Of a stretch of DNA of 64,000 nt, positions 18,097-26,720 are shown piece by piece. A program made the translations under genes and the position numbers. Position 1 is the stretch's first letter. Each line of letters begins with the position of its first letter. The notes under the pieces are model-generated. The model saw only the letters and a program-made list of their open reading frames with translations. It did not search any database and was not told where the DNA came from. Source of the DNA: Halobacteriovoraceae bacterium (GTDB lineage: Bacteria > Bdellovibrionota > Bacteriovoracia > Bacteriovoracales > Bacteriovoracaceae); NCBI GenBank assembly GCA_020635115.1, contig JACKAK010000007.1, forward strand, positions 62,001 to 126,000, in the 5' to 3' direction.

Positions 18097-20517
18097 TTAA
18101 TAATCAGAACCAATTGGAAGTGAATTCAGATCGACCTGTCGACCTTCACTATCAAAAAAATTACCGGGAAGAGATTCTTTGAAATCAATATTTCTAACAG
18201 GAGAGAGATTTCCATTTCCACTTTTTAAAAGAAGATGTTGTTTACTTCTTAAATCTATAGATTCTCCAATTATTATGTCTTGAATGAAACTTTCAAAAAT
18301 TGAAGAACTTGCTATGATTCTATTATCTCCCAAAATATCTAAATCCATTGGATTATTTGCTACTTCGATCGATCTTATGAAATTCATGGCCCCTTCATAT
18401 ATCCCACTTGAATAATCTCCTGACCCAAAGTCTTGATAGATGAAATCAAAATAACCCTGTTGTCCAAATGATAAGTTGTTAAACACTCCTACTTCGTGTG
18501 ACTGATCATTGTTTTGAGCGATATAGAGTGAATGAGTCAGATTATAGAAACTATTGTTAAAAATTAGAGGTTTCATACTCCATGCATTGTGATTAGCATG
18601 AGGGCTTGTTTGAATACGAATTCCATACTGGAGGTCTACTTGAGCATTACTTGTATCGAATATGTTCAAAAACTGATTAAAATAAATGAAGTAATTCTCT
18701 ACTCCTAAAAGATTAATAAAGGTAGTAGATCCCATTCCACTACCAGCAAAAATATTTGATCTTATATGGACATTGTTGATAGACTCAGTAAATATATCAG
18801 GAGTCACACTTTTTATAAAGTAGGTATTACCTTTAAAGTAAATACCTTCGACTATCACATTTGAGTTTTTAATTTCTAATTCGCGATTGCTTGTTGTAGC
18901 ATTGTAGATATAGAAATGTGAATTTACATCTAGTCCTGATGCATTCCCTTTATGTCTAAAACTTATTTTAGAATAATTTTTTCCAAGCGGTGTTAAGAGA
19001 TGAATTTGATGAAGGGGAGAAGTTGTAAAATCGGATATAGTTGTACTATTAGATGGGATATCCCTAGAATTATAATCGCCATAAAGAATGATTTTTAAAT
19101 TTCTACTATCTGAAACTAAATTTTTTGATTTAGTTATCAAAAGAGTATCAATGATTTCACTAGCAGACATTTCTCCTTCATATCCAAAGGTTGCGTGGCC
19201 ATCTCGCAACACTTTCAGGTCAGGAGAAATTTCAGAATCAGACACCGCGTAAGTTGTATATGAAAAAGTTGAATAGAGATTTGTAAAAACTTTAGAAATA
19301 ATGAAATGACTTGTCCCCGTATTAGTCAATGTATTTCTAGGATGACGTCCATGTTTAAGGGATTGAATAGAGTAGAGTGTTCTTCCAAAAACCTCATGAA
19401 CCCCAGTAATAATCGCAATCGCATTTGTTCTTAAACCAGTATCTAAAGTATCATAAAGAATTATGTCTCCGGCCCCGATATAATTAAGCTTGGCCAGAGC
19501 ATTCGAATCAAGTGAATCTGTTCCTCTAAACCATGCATAACCTCTTACTACCTCTAATCTCAACTCACTAAGACCTGTTTCTAGTTTATCGATTTTCCAA
19601 TTATAATTTGGGTAAATTGACCTAAATTCATTAACAATCGTACTCGGATCGGACTGTGTATGTCCTCCGACTTGGAAAAGATCACTTGTCACAGTATAAC
19701 TTGTTGCAGATCCATGAGTATTTGTTACAGTGACTTGAAGTTTTATATCTTTCAATGCATAATCGGCTAAATTGAGATTTGTGAGTTTTAAAAAGCCAGC
19801 ATTTGCATTATCACTGGCCTCCGGAAGAGTAATATGGCCAGATGGAATATCTCCAAAAAAATCAAGACCTAAAGTTTCATTATAATTTCCAAGTTTTTTA
19901 TCAAGTGAATCAAGAATATTTACGTTTACAATAAATTCATTTAATCCGACGTCAACTCCAACACCCTTTTTTAGGTGAAGTACAATATCTCTCGCATCCC
20001 ATTCTGGAGATATTGTGCGGTATCGGAAAGCATTGACAAATTTTAACTCACCAGGAGTATTGGTAGTAACGATATTTTCAAAGAGATATGACGAAGTTCC
20101 ACTTGTTCCATCACTATCACTTACAGACAATTGGGCCCTGTAGGTCGAACTGGGCAGTATTCCTCCAGAAAAGTCATTTTCATTGATTGTAATAGTATTC
20201 TTACCTTCTTGAAATGGACCAAGATAACCAAAGGCAGATTTTAAATCATTTTCGGCCTCAATATTACATGCTGCTCCATCACACATTTTTAGAGAATAAA
20301 CGGCATTTTGATTATGATCTCCAACCACATAAAAATTAATCTTGATAGTCGTATTTGTGGAGGAGTGAGAAGGTGAACTGATTTCAATAGAATTAACTGA
20401 TTCAACATTACTCGATATTATATTTGTGGCCTCAGTGAAAGATTGCGGATCCACAACACACGAACTTATCAGGATAGTACCCAATATATAAAAAATGAGT
20501 TGTCTCAATTCCTTCAC
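18097..20517 (-). CDS. Large lipoprotein with beta-helix-like region, paralogue B
   Basis: The protein has 806 residues and begins at a GTG after GGGAGA. The signal peptide MKELRQLIFYILGTILISSC has an ISSC lipobox. It is collinear with the 819-residue neighbour: the same N-terminal motif (VVDPQSFTEATNIIS), SLKMCDGAACNIE versus DLYLCKHADCNII, a shared HFxISKxF strand, rungs VIVEGIYFKGN, VHIRSNIF and YFIYFNQFLN, and the same end NSLPIGSDY. This makes a diverged tandem duplication. A 143-base gap separates the two genes, so each may have its own promoter. Function unknown. Confidence 0.72.
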   Translation of the reverse strand: MKELRQLIFYILGTILISSCVVDPQSFTEATNIISSNVESVNSIEISSPSHSSTNTTIKINFYVVGDHNQNAVYSLKMCDGAACNIEAENDLKSAFGYLGPFQEGKNTITINENDFSGGILPSSTYRAQLSVSDSDGTSGTSSYLFENIVTTNTPGELKFVNAFRYRTISPEWDARDIVLHLKKGVGVDVGLNEFIVNVNILDSLDKKLGNYNETLGLDFFGDIPSGHITLPEASDNANAGFLKLTNLNLADYALKDIKLQVTVTNTHGSATSYTVTSDLFQVGGHTQSDPSTIVNEFRSIYPNYNWKIDKLETGLSELRLEVVRGYAWFRGTDSLDSNALAKLNYIGAGDIILYDTLDTGLRTNAIAIITGVHEVFGRTLYSIQSLKHGRHPRNTLTNTGTSHFIISKVFTNLYSTFSYTTYAVSDSEISPDLKVLRDGHATFGYEGEMSASEIIDTLLITKSKNLVSDSRNLKIILYGDYNSRDIPSNSTTISDFTTSPLHQIHLLTPLGKNYSKISFRHKGNASGLDVNSHFYIYNATTSNRELEIKNSNVIVEGIYFKGNTYFIKSVTPDIFTESINNVHIRSNIFAGSGMGSTTFINLLGVENYFIYFNQFLNIFDTSNAQVDLQYGIRIQTSPHANHNAWSMKPLIFNNSFYNLTHSLYIAQNNDQSHEVGVFNNLSFGQQGYFDFIYQDFGSGDYSSGIYEGAMNFIRSIEVANNPMDLDILGDNRIIASSSIFESFIQDIIIGESIDLRSKQHLLLKSGNGNLSPVRNIDFKESLPGNFFDSEGRQVDLNSLPIGSDY

Positions 20518-20659
20518 TTAAAATTCTCCCAATAAGTCTATCGGTCCAATTTTGACAGAAATAATCGGAGATAAATGCTAAAACTTTAAAATGAAATAAT
20601 ACTAAATAGTTAGTATATAAACCTAAAGATTTAATAAATATAATTATAGATTTTTTCGA

Positions 20660-21529
20660 CTATAATAGTTGGCGGTATAAATCCATTAATCGCATAGTTA
20701 ATTTACCAGGCACACCATCCTTAATATTTACAGCATCAACTTGAGTTATTGGAACTATTTCCTTAGTTGAACTTGTGAGAAAGGCCTCATCTGCCGCTAT
20801 TAGCTCATCTTTATGAAAATTCTTTTCGATGGCCTCTATTTTATTTTCCTTGCAAATTTCAAGAACTTTTTTTCTAGTTATTCCTTCCAAAATTCCAACT
20901 CCAACAGGAGGAGTGAAGAGCTTTCCTTGTTTAACCATCCAGATATTACTGGTTGTTCCTTCTGTTACAAGACCCTCATTATTAAGCATAATTGCATCAA
21001 AAGCGCCTTTTTTCTTGGCCTTAATATATGCCAACATATTGTTAAGATAATTTCCTGATTTAATATTTGGGTCAGTCGCTTTCTTTGGATTTCGAATAAT
21101 ATCTGTAATGGCCATATTCACACCTTTTTCATACCACCATTTTGGATTTTCTTCTTGAATCCGAGCAAAAATAATAAGGTTATTAGTTCCGGCCAAATCT
21201 GGATCTAATCCAATTGCTCCCTCTCCACGAGTAACCATAATTCGCAAATAGACTTCTTGATTATCAAATGAATCAATTAATTTTTGACACTCATCATAGA
21301 TTTCTTGGCGAGAATATTGAATGGGCATATAAATTTGTTCAGCAGATCTCCATAGTCGATCTAAATGTTCTTCAAATAAAAATGGGATTTTTCTATAAGT
21401 TCTAGTAACTTCATAAACTGAATCTCCAAATAGTAAACCCCTGTCAAATACAGAAATCTTGGCGTCTTCACCTTTGCGTAAATCAAAAAGAACTTTGTTT
21501 ATAGATACTACATGTTCATTAGTTTTCAT
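20660..21529 (-). CDS. Class IV PLP aminotransferase (D-amino-acid or branched-chain type)
   Basis: The protein has 289 residues. The ATG at 21529 is preceded by GGAG; the frame to 21580 would need a TTG without a site. Class IV fold signatures are present: SVFDRGLLFGDSVYEVTRTY, RIMVTRGEG, the PLP lysine in DPNIKSGNYLNN (Lys157), LNNEGLVTEGTTSNIW and TPPVGVGILEGITRKKVLE. D-alanine aminotransferases, branched-chain aminotransferases and aminodeoxychorismate lyases share these. The retained transaminase-like RGEG loop favours D-alanine or branched-chain transaminase over lyase. It would act on amino-acid/2-oxoacid pairs in the cytoplasm, in cell-wall D-amino-acid supply or branched-chain metabolism. 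Confidence 0.82.
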   Translation of the reverse strand: MKTNEHVVSINKVLFDLRKGEDAKISVFDRGLLFGDSVYEVTRTYRKIPFLFEEHLDRLWRSAEQIYMPIQYSRQEIYDECQKLIDSFDNQEVYLRIMVTRGEGAIGLDPDLAGTNNLIIFARIQEENPKWWYEKGVNMAITDIIRNPKKATDPNIKSGNYLNNMLAYIKAKKKGAFDAIMLNNEGLVTEGTTSNIWMVKQGKLFTPPVGVGILEGITRKKVLEICKENKIEAIEKNFHKDELIAADEAFLTSSTKEIVPITQVDAVNIKDGVPGKLTMRLMDLYRQLL

Positions 21530-21632
21530 ATCATCTCCAATTAGTGTAGGATTTTTAGTCGAAGTTCTTTTTTTTGCCAAGTTTTTACATCCGTATGATG
21601 ACTTTTACTTTGTTGAGACATACAATGACGAC

Positions 21633-22988
21633 ATGAATAAAATGTTTAAATTAGCACTACTTATTTTTCTCCTTTTTTCTGGTCAAGTATACGCCACACT
21701 TTTATTAGAGTTAGAAGATGACTCAGATGGCAATCCAACTATATCTGTGGGATATAATAAAGGTGCCGCAAATTTTGACATTGGCCTGTATGTTGATACA
21801 CTTAGCACAAATTCAGGATCTTCCGCAACAGACCCAATCGTTGTTTATGTTCCTGTCACAGATGGTACAATTAACAAGCTTAACTTTATTAAAGCAGATA
21901 GTAGTGCCGGAAATGACGACTATGACCTGGCCAATATAAGTATTAAATTGACTTTCTTAGCTACTACCGAAAATGAAACAGACGATGAATTTACTGTGTA
22001 TGGTGGGCTCTATGAAAGTGATACTGATACGAGTTTAGAGATTTTTAATTACGACACAACTTACTCAACATCCGGTACTATTTCAAAAGGCTTAACTGAT
22101 CGGCAAGTTAGTTTTATATTCAGTTTGCAAGACTTATGTAACGAACATACCGCAAGTCCTTGTGACAATCTTAGTACTGACAATTATGCCACCGAGTTAA
22201 GGGCGTACCTCTACTTAAAAGAAAAAGGGAGTGTCACTTTAACAGATACAATTGGAACAGGTGGTTTACACTTTAAATTCGTTATCAGTAATATTAATAA
22301 TGACGGAGTGACAACTAAGTTTCTAAATAATGAAGCTGAACCAGGTGATAATAGACTCTACACAGATATTTCTTCTACTGCAGAGTATAGCTACCCTCTC
22401 GACACATATCTACTTGTGGATAGTGCAGGTTCATCAATTTCTGCTGGTACATTTGGCGCAACGGTAACCTCAGGAGGAACCACTCAAGTCGCTGATGTCC
22501 TTCCTTATACTCCAAATGGAGAGATTGCTTATAAGTATATTGATCAGGCCAATCCTTTGGTCAATGATACCACGTACTGCTTATCACTTATTCAGGTTAA
22601 TAAATTCTATCTTTCTAACCTTGTCGCTGATGGCATATGTGGTACCCCTAAGGATATTGAAACATTACTCAAAGAAAAACAATGCTATCTTTTAACGGCC
22701 GGATTTGGAAGAGATCACAAAGTCATTAATTTTTTTAGGGATTTTAGAGATAATGTTTTACTCAATTATTCTTTGGGAAAAAGTTTTGTCGAGTTTTACT
22801 ACAATACGGCCCCTAACTACACTTCTTACATCCATTCCTCTCCACGCCTATCCCTTTTTATCAGGTCATTTGCATGGATTGCCTATTATTTTATAAAATT
22901 TCAGTATTTTATATACGGAATCTTAAGTATTCTCATACTTGGTAAAGCTTATTTAACTTTGTCAAAAAGAAGAACTAAAGTAAGCTAA
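21633..22988 (+). CDS. Secreted protein with CFI-box-like C-terminal anchor
   Basis: The protein has about 451 residues. The likely start is the ATG at 21633 (MNKMFKLALLIFLLFSGQVYA signal peptide) or at 21642; neither has a strong ribosome site. The longer frame to 21459 overlaps the aminotransferase antisense and is rejected. The mature part is an Asp/Thr/Ser-rich beta-sheet region. The C-terminal ~100 residues contain CYLLTAGFGRDHKVINFFRD, then FRDNVLLNYSLGKSFVEFYY and NTAPNYTSYI, followed by a hydrophobic segment and KRRTK. This matches the CFI-box-CTERM sorting/anchor domain, with CYLLTAGFG in place of the usual CFIATAAYG. An exposed, membrane-anchored protein is inferred. Confidence 0.68.
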   Translation: MNKMFKLALLIFLLFSGQVYATLLLELEDDSDGNPTISVGYNKGAANFDIGLYVDTLSTNSGSSATDPIVVYVPVTDGTINKLNFIKADSSAGNDDYDLANISIKLTFLATTENETDDEFTVYGGLYESDTDTSLEIFNYDTTYSTSGTISKGLTDRQVSFIFSLQDLCNEHTASPCDNLSTDNYATELRAYLYLKEKGSVTLTDTIGTGGLHFKFVISNINNDGVTTKFLNNEAEPGDNRLYTDISSTAEYSYPLDTYLLVDSAGSSISAGTFGATVTSGGTTQVADVLPYTPNGEIAYKYIDQANPLVNDTTYCLSLIQVNKFYLSNLVADGICGTPKDIETLLKEKQCYLLTAGFGRDHKVINFFRDFRDNVLLNYSLGKSFVEFYYNTAPNYTSYIHSSPRLSLFIRSFAWIAYYFIKFQYFIYGILSILILGKAYLTLSKRRTKVS

Positions 22989-23035
22989 AAAAGTGTCGAC
23001 AAGATAGCATAATTTAATCAGAAGAGGGTAATTAA

Positions 23036-23434
23036 ATGATTAATAAAGGCGAGACTGTCATACTTCTAGCAGACGATGAACCAGATATTCTTGAACTTAT
23101 GGAAGAGGAATTTGATTTTGCTGGTTATAAAACCCTCTCAGCATGTTGTGGAAACGACGCTATTGAAATATTGAAAAAAGAAAAAGTTGATGTGATCGTT
23201 TCTGATTACAAAATGCCAAATGGTAATGGATTTTTTATTCTAGAGCATGTCAAAACAATGCCCGAAGAATCTAGACCACTATTCTTTTTTGTTTCTGGCC
23301 AGGCCGATATTTCAGTACAAGAGGCCATTAATGCAGGAGCGCGTAAGTTTTTTTCTAAACCATTTGATCTGGATGATCTCATCTCAGAAATAGAAAAAGA
23401 TATTGAATCATTCCATAGCGCCAAGGCTTCATAG
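23036..23434 (+). CDS. CheY-like response regulator receiver
   Basis: The protein has 132 residues and is a stand-alone receiver domain. Acidic pocket residues are in LLADDEPD, the phosphoacceptor aspartate is in VIVSDYKMPNGNG, the conserved Ser/Thr is in FFFVSGQAD, and the lysine is in FSKPFDLDD. GAGGG precedes the ATG. No output domain follows. It is followed by a yebC remnant and a receiver/CheX-domain gene on the same strand, so it may be dephosphorylated by the latter. The cognate histidine kinase is not in this window. Confidence 0.88.
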   Translation: MINKGETVILLADDEPDILELMEEEFDFAGYKTLSACCGNDAIEILKKEKVDVIVSDYKMPNGNGFFILEHVKTMPEESRPLFFFVSGQADISVQEAINAGARKFFSKPFDLDDLISEIEKDIESFHSAKAS

Positions 23435-23439
23435 GTTGA

Positions 23440-23784
23440 ATTTTTTTAAAATTTATTTTTGATCGAAAAGGAATATTTATCATCGATTCTAAGGGAATAA
23501 ATGAAAATAATTTCACCATCGAGATGTATGAAGCTGCTGCCGAAGAAGTTGTATTTGATAGTGGACTTGTTATTATTACAGCACAGATGAAAGACTTCAG
23601 AGTAATTCAAACTAAACACTCTGAATTATCTTTTGAGGCCAGGCAAGTCGCTCTTCTAAGAATTCCTATTACAATAAAAGAAAGATTTGAAAAAATTTTG
23701 AAATTTGTAGATCTTTTAGAAGATGACGATGATGTACAAAAGGTTTACCATAATCTTGGGTTTAATGAAGCATATATGAATTAG
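23440..23784 (+). pseudogene. Truncated yebC remnant (C-terminal domain only)
   Basis: The frame is open from 23440, just after a TGA at 23437. From there it reads FDRKGIFIIDSKGINE and ends in LEDDDDVQKVYHNLGF. Both are hallmark segments of the YebC/PmpR translation or regulatory family, which is normally ~240-250 residues. Only about the last 110 residues remain. The N-terminal half, with its conserved GHSKW start, is absent, and the space is taken by the response regulator gene. The only in-frame ATG (23524) would give 86 residues without a good site. I call it a gene remnant. An expressed short protein cannot be excluded, because the frame is intact. Confidence 0.7.
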
Positions 23785-23791
23785 GTGTAAT

Positions 23792-24670
23792 TTGAAAAAG
23801 ACTTTGATGGTAATTACAAGAAATCAAGAGTGGAGGAGTGAGATCAAGGCCCTTCTGTCCAATTATAAGGATCTAAAGGTCAGGTTTAGCAGCTTTAGGG
23901 CCGATATTGTTGAGGCCATTAGTAAAGACAGTCTTCAGGCATTTTTAGTCGATGATTCTCTACCTATAAGAGATTTGAAAGTTGTTTTAAGATCTACTCT
24001 TCTAAGTTCAGGAAACTCTGATAGTGCTGTTTTTTTTGCCCCTCATGATTTTTCTACTCTTCAAGATATAGTTGATGCAGTAGAAATAAATGATTTGCAA
24101 CTTATAAATATGCCAACACCGGCCAGTGAGATTTCACAGCTTATTATTGACTATCTTTTTCCCAATAACTCAGCACAGGAAAAAGTTAGTGGAACTATAT
24201 TTAGTGTTGATCCAAAGTTCATGAAAGTTGTCGTTGACGCCGCAAAAAGTGTTATTGAAGAAATGGGTATGGTCAAAGATATTGCTCATAGTGCTCCTGT
24301 TTTTTTAGATTCTATTGCAGACTCTATGGAAGTTGAAATTTCAGGAAAACTCTCAATTACTTCACATTCTTTTAAAGGTTCTTTTTATATTTCATTTCCT
24401 AAAAGTACTTATTTGAATCTTTATGGCAATATAATGGGTGAACAATCTGAGGAAATTAATGATGATAACAAAGATTTTGCCTCAGAACTTGCAAACATCA
24501 CCTACGGAAAGTGCAAGGTCCTTCTGAATCAAGAGGGATATGATTTAAAAATGGCCATTCCCTCTTTGTCACTAGATAAAATTATAAAATCAGGGCATCC
24601 CATAATTGTTGTCCCGTACACTTCTTCAATTGGAGAATTCTATATTCAAATTGCACCTAATCTTATCTAA
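23792..24670 (+). CDS. Receiver-like plus CheX-type phosphatase domain protein
   Basis: The protein has 292 residues and a TTG start preceded by AGGTG. The first ~120 residues resemble a degenerate receiver (TLMVITRNQEWRSEIKALLS, AFLVDDSLPIRDLK) without a convincing acidic triad. From about residue 140 to the end is a CheC/CheX-like fold: ISGKLSITSHSFKGSFYISF and the helix FASELANITYGKCKVLLNQEGY with the E-x-x-N phosphatase motif, then IVVPYTSSIGEFYIQIAP. CheX proteins dephosphorylate CheY-P. The CheY-like protein encoded 360 bases upstream is the obvious candidate substrate. Confidence 0.72.
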   Translation: MKKTLMVITRNQEWRSEIKALLSNYKDLKVRFSSFRADIVEAISKDSLQAFLVDDSLPIRDLKVVLRSTLLSSGNSDSAVFFAPHDFSTLQDIVDAVEINDLQLINMPTPASEISQLIIDYLFPNNSAQEKVSGTIFSVDPKFMKVVVDAAKSVIEEMGMVKDIAHSAPVFLDSIADSMEVEISGKLSITSHSFKGSFYISFPKSTYLNLYGNIMGEQSEEINDDNKDFASELANITYGKCKVLLNQEGYDLKMAIPSLSLDKIIKSGHPIIVVPYTSSIGEFYIQIAPNLI

Positions 24671-24831
24671 TCTTTTGAATTTTTGGGGCCATAAAAAGAT
24701 TATAAATAGTCAGAACAATTGTGAGTGGTAAATAATGTAAAACAAAAGCATTTGGGTTTCAGCTGTTGATTAAAAACCTATTCAAACCTGTTCATATGCC
24801 TTGTTAATTATTTAAAATCTTATAAATTTTT

Positions 24832-24859
24832 CCTCCTGCTAAAATAAGTAATCAGGAGG
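24832..24859 (+). promoter_or_regulatory. Hairpin sequestering the tnpA ribosome site
   Basis: CCTCCTG (24832-24838) and CAGGAGG (24853-24859) are perfectly complementary across a 14-base loop. CAGGAGG contains the tnpA Shine-Dalgarno site, five bases before the ATG at 24865. Folding of the mRNA would mask it, a known strategy for keeping transposase levels low. Confidence 0.6.
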
Positions 24860-24864
24860 TTCGT

Positions 24865-25458
24865 ATGTTTATTTCAATAGGTAAGGCCAGTATAATGATG
24901 GGTGTTTCTGTCACAACTTTAAGAAGGTGGGAGAGATCTTCTAAGTTCTGTTGCGATCACAAAACTGCTGGAGGACATAGGCGTTACTCTGTGACAAAAA
25001 TCAAAGAGTTTATTGGAGAGGCCATCAACAACATGTCTAAAAAAGTTGTGGCCTATGCTCGTGTGTCTTCACATGATCAAAAAGAAGATCTACAAAGGCA
25101 AGTTGATCGTTTAGATAAGTACTGCTCAATTCACTTTCATTCTTATGAAGTTATCAACGATTTAGGTTCCGGGATGAACTATAAAAAGAAAGGCCTAAAA
25201 AGATTACTCAAGCTGATTTTGTCAGGACAACTTTCAAAAATAATTTTGACTCACAAGGATAGACTGCTGCGTTTTGGAAGTGAACTTATCTTTCAAATTT
25301 GTCACTTTTTTGGTGTAGAGATAGAGATTCTAGAAGAGAAGAAAAATTTAAGTGATGAACAAATTCTCGCCTTTGATGTTTTAGAGATGATCACAGTCTT
25401 TAGTGCAAGACTGTATGGAAAGAGGTCTCATCAAAATAAAAAGGTATTGACTGCTTAG
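24865..25458 (+). CDS. tnpA: IS607-family serine recombinase TnpA
   Basis: The protein has 197 residues. The N-terminal MerR-like winged helix (SIGKASIMMGVSVTTLRRWE, GHRRY at 37-41) is followed by a small serine recombinase domain. VVAYARVSSHDQ has the nucleophile at Ser68, and the conserved arginines are in THKDRLLRFG. This domain order, DNA-binding first and catalytic second, is specific for IS607 transposases, which join ends through a covalent serine-DNA intermediate and show little target specificity. The start has a strong AGGAGG site that can be hidden in a hairpin. tnpB follows by 17 bases. Confidence 0.92.
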   Translation: MFISIGKASIMMGVSVTTLRRWERSSKFCCDHKTAGGHRRYSVTKIKEFIGEAINNMSKKVVAYARVSSHDQKEDLQRQVDRLDKYCSIHFHSYEVINDLGSGMNYKKKGLKRLLKLILSGQLSKIILTHKDRLLRFGSELIFQICHFFGVEIEILEEKKNLSDEQILAFDVLEMITVFSARLYGKRSHQNKKVLTA

Positions 25459-25475
25459 AGATGTAGACGTAAGTT

Positions 25476-26717
25476 ATGCGTATGTATGCATTAGCACATA
25501 AAATTGAACTTAAACCAACAAACAAGCAGGTGACTTACTTTAAAAAAGCAAGTGGTATTGCTCGTTTTACATGGAACTGGGCATTGGCAAGTTGGAATGA
25601 GTATTATCTTTTTAATCAAAATCTTCCCAAAGATGATAGAGACTCTATTAATGGGTTGATGCTAAAAAAAGAATTTAACGCCATTAAGAAGCAAGACTAT
25701 CCTTGGGTTGGAGAAGTTTCAAAGTACGTGTGCCAACAGCCTTTTATTCAACTCAATCACGCCTACAGTCGCTTCTTTAAAGGATTAGCTCACAAACCAA
25801 AATTTAAAAAGAAAAATGTTTCTCGCGATTCTTTTTACATTGGCGGAGATCAAATTAAGGTGAAAAACAAAAAGGTCTGGGTGCCTAATCTTGGTTTTGT
25901 CAGACTCAAAGAAGAACTTAGGTTTAAAGGCAAGATACGCTCCGCCACTTTTTCCAGAAAAGCAAATAGGTGGTTTGTGTCGATTCAAGTTGATACAGAA
26001 GTGAATATAAAAAATAAACTCAAAGACAATTCAGTTGGAGTAGATCTAGGAGTCAACTCACTCATTCATACTTCCGACAATATTAAAGTAAGTGCACCCA
26101 AACCACTCAAACAAAATTTAAGAGTTCTCAAAAGACAGCAAAGAAAACTCGCTAAAAAAACATTCAATTCCAGTAATTACCACAAACAAAAACTTAAAGT
26201 AGAAAAAACACATTTAAAAATTGCAAATACTAGAAAAGACAATCTGCATAAAATCACTCACTTTCTGACTCAAAACTACAAAAAGATTGCCATAGAAGAT
26301 CTGAATGTAAAAGGGATGCTTAAAAACCACAAGCTTGCCCGAGCAATCAGTGATCTAGGTTTTTATGAGTTGAGAAGACAATTGAAATACAAATCAGCTC
26401 TTAACGACAATGTCCTTTTTGTGGCGGATAGATTTTATCCAAGCTCAAAAAAGTGTGGCCGATGTGGCAAGATCAAGAATGACTTGAAGCTTAAAGACAG
26501 AAGGTATAAGTGTTCCCACTGTGGATTGGATATTGACAGAGATTTAAACGCGGCAATTAACTTAGAAAGTTTTGTTAATCATAGAATACGGGGAGCTGCC
26601 TCGGAATTTACGCCTAAGGAGATGACGGCAATTGATCTTTGGAAACTATCTAAAGATAAAACCAGCATCGATGAACTAGGAAATGAACACCAGAATTACG
26701 TGAGTAGTTTTGGGTAG
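25476..26717 (+). CDS. tnpB: TnpB, RNA-guided nuclease of the IS607 element
   Basis: The protein has 413 residues. All three RuvC-like catalytic positions are present: Asp190 in SVGVDLGVNSL, Glu274 in IAIEDLNVKG and Asp356 in IDRDLNAAINL. A four-cysteine zinc ribbon (Cys327, Cys330, Cys346, Cys349) lies between the last two. The N-terminus YALAHKIELKPTNKQ is typical. TnpB proteins, ancestral to Cas12, use an omega-RNA from the element's right end to cut the empty donor site and favour retention. The guide should read across the 3' end of this gene into 26718 onward. No truncation is seen. The frame ends at TAG three bases before the convergent gene. Confidence 0.92.
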   Translation: MRMYALAHKIELKPTNKQVTYFKKASGIARFTWNWALASWNEYYLFNQNLPKDDRDSINGLMLKKEFNAIKKQDYPWVGEVSKYVCQQPFIQLNHAYSRFFKGLAHKPKFKKKNVSRDSFYIGGDQIKVKNKKVWVPNLGFVRLKEELRFKGKIRSATFSRKANRWFVSIQVDTEVNIKNKLKDNSVGVDLGVNSLIHTSDNIKVSAPKPLKQNLRVLKRQQRKLAKKTFNSSNYHKQKLKVEKTHLKIANTRKDNLHKITHFLTQNYKKIAIEDLNVKGMLKNHKLARAISDLGFYELRRQLKYKSALNDNVLFVADRFYPSSKKCGRCGKIKNDLKLKDRRYKCSHCGLDIDRDLNAAINLESFVNHRIRGAASEFTPKEMTAIDLWKLSKDKTSIDELGNEHQNYVSSFG

Positions 26718-26720
26718 GTT

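Larger units (their letters stand above)
24700..26720 (+). mobile_element. IS607-type insertion sequence (ends approximate)
   Basis: A serine-recombinase TnpA and a TnpB follow one another with 17 bases between them, the standard IS607 layout. IS607 elements have no long terminal inverted repeats, so exact ends are not visible. The left end should lie in the 194-base gap after 24670. The right end lies close to the tnpB stop at 26717, since the convergent chromosomal gene ends at 26721. Both genes look intact, so the element may be active. Confidence 0.75.
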
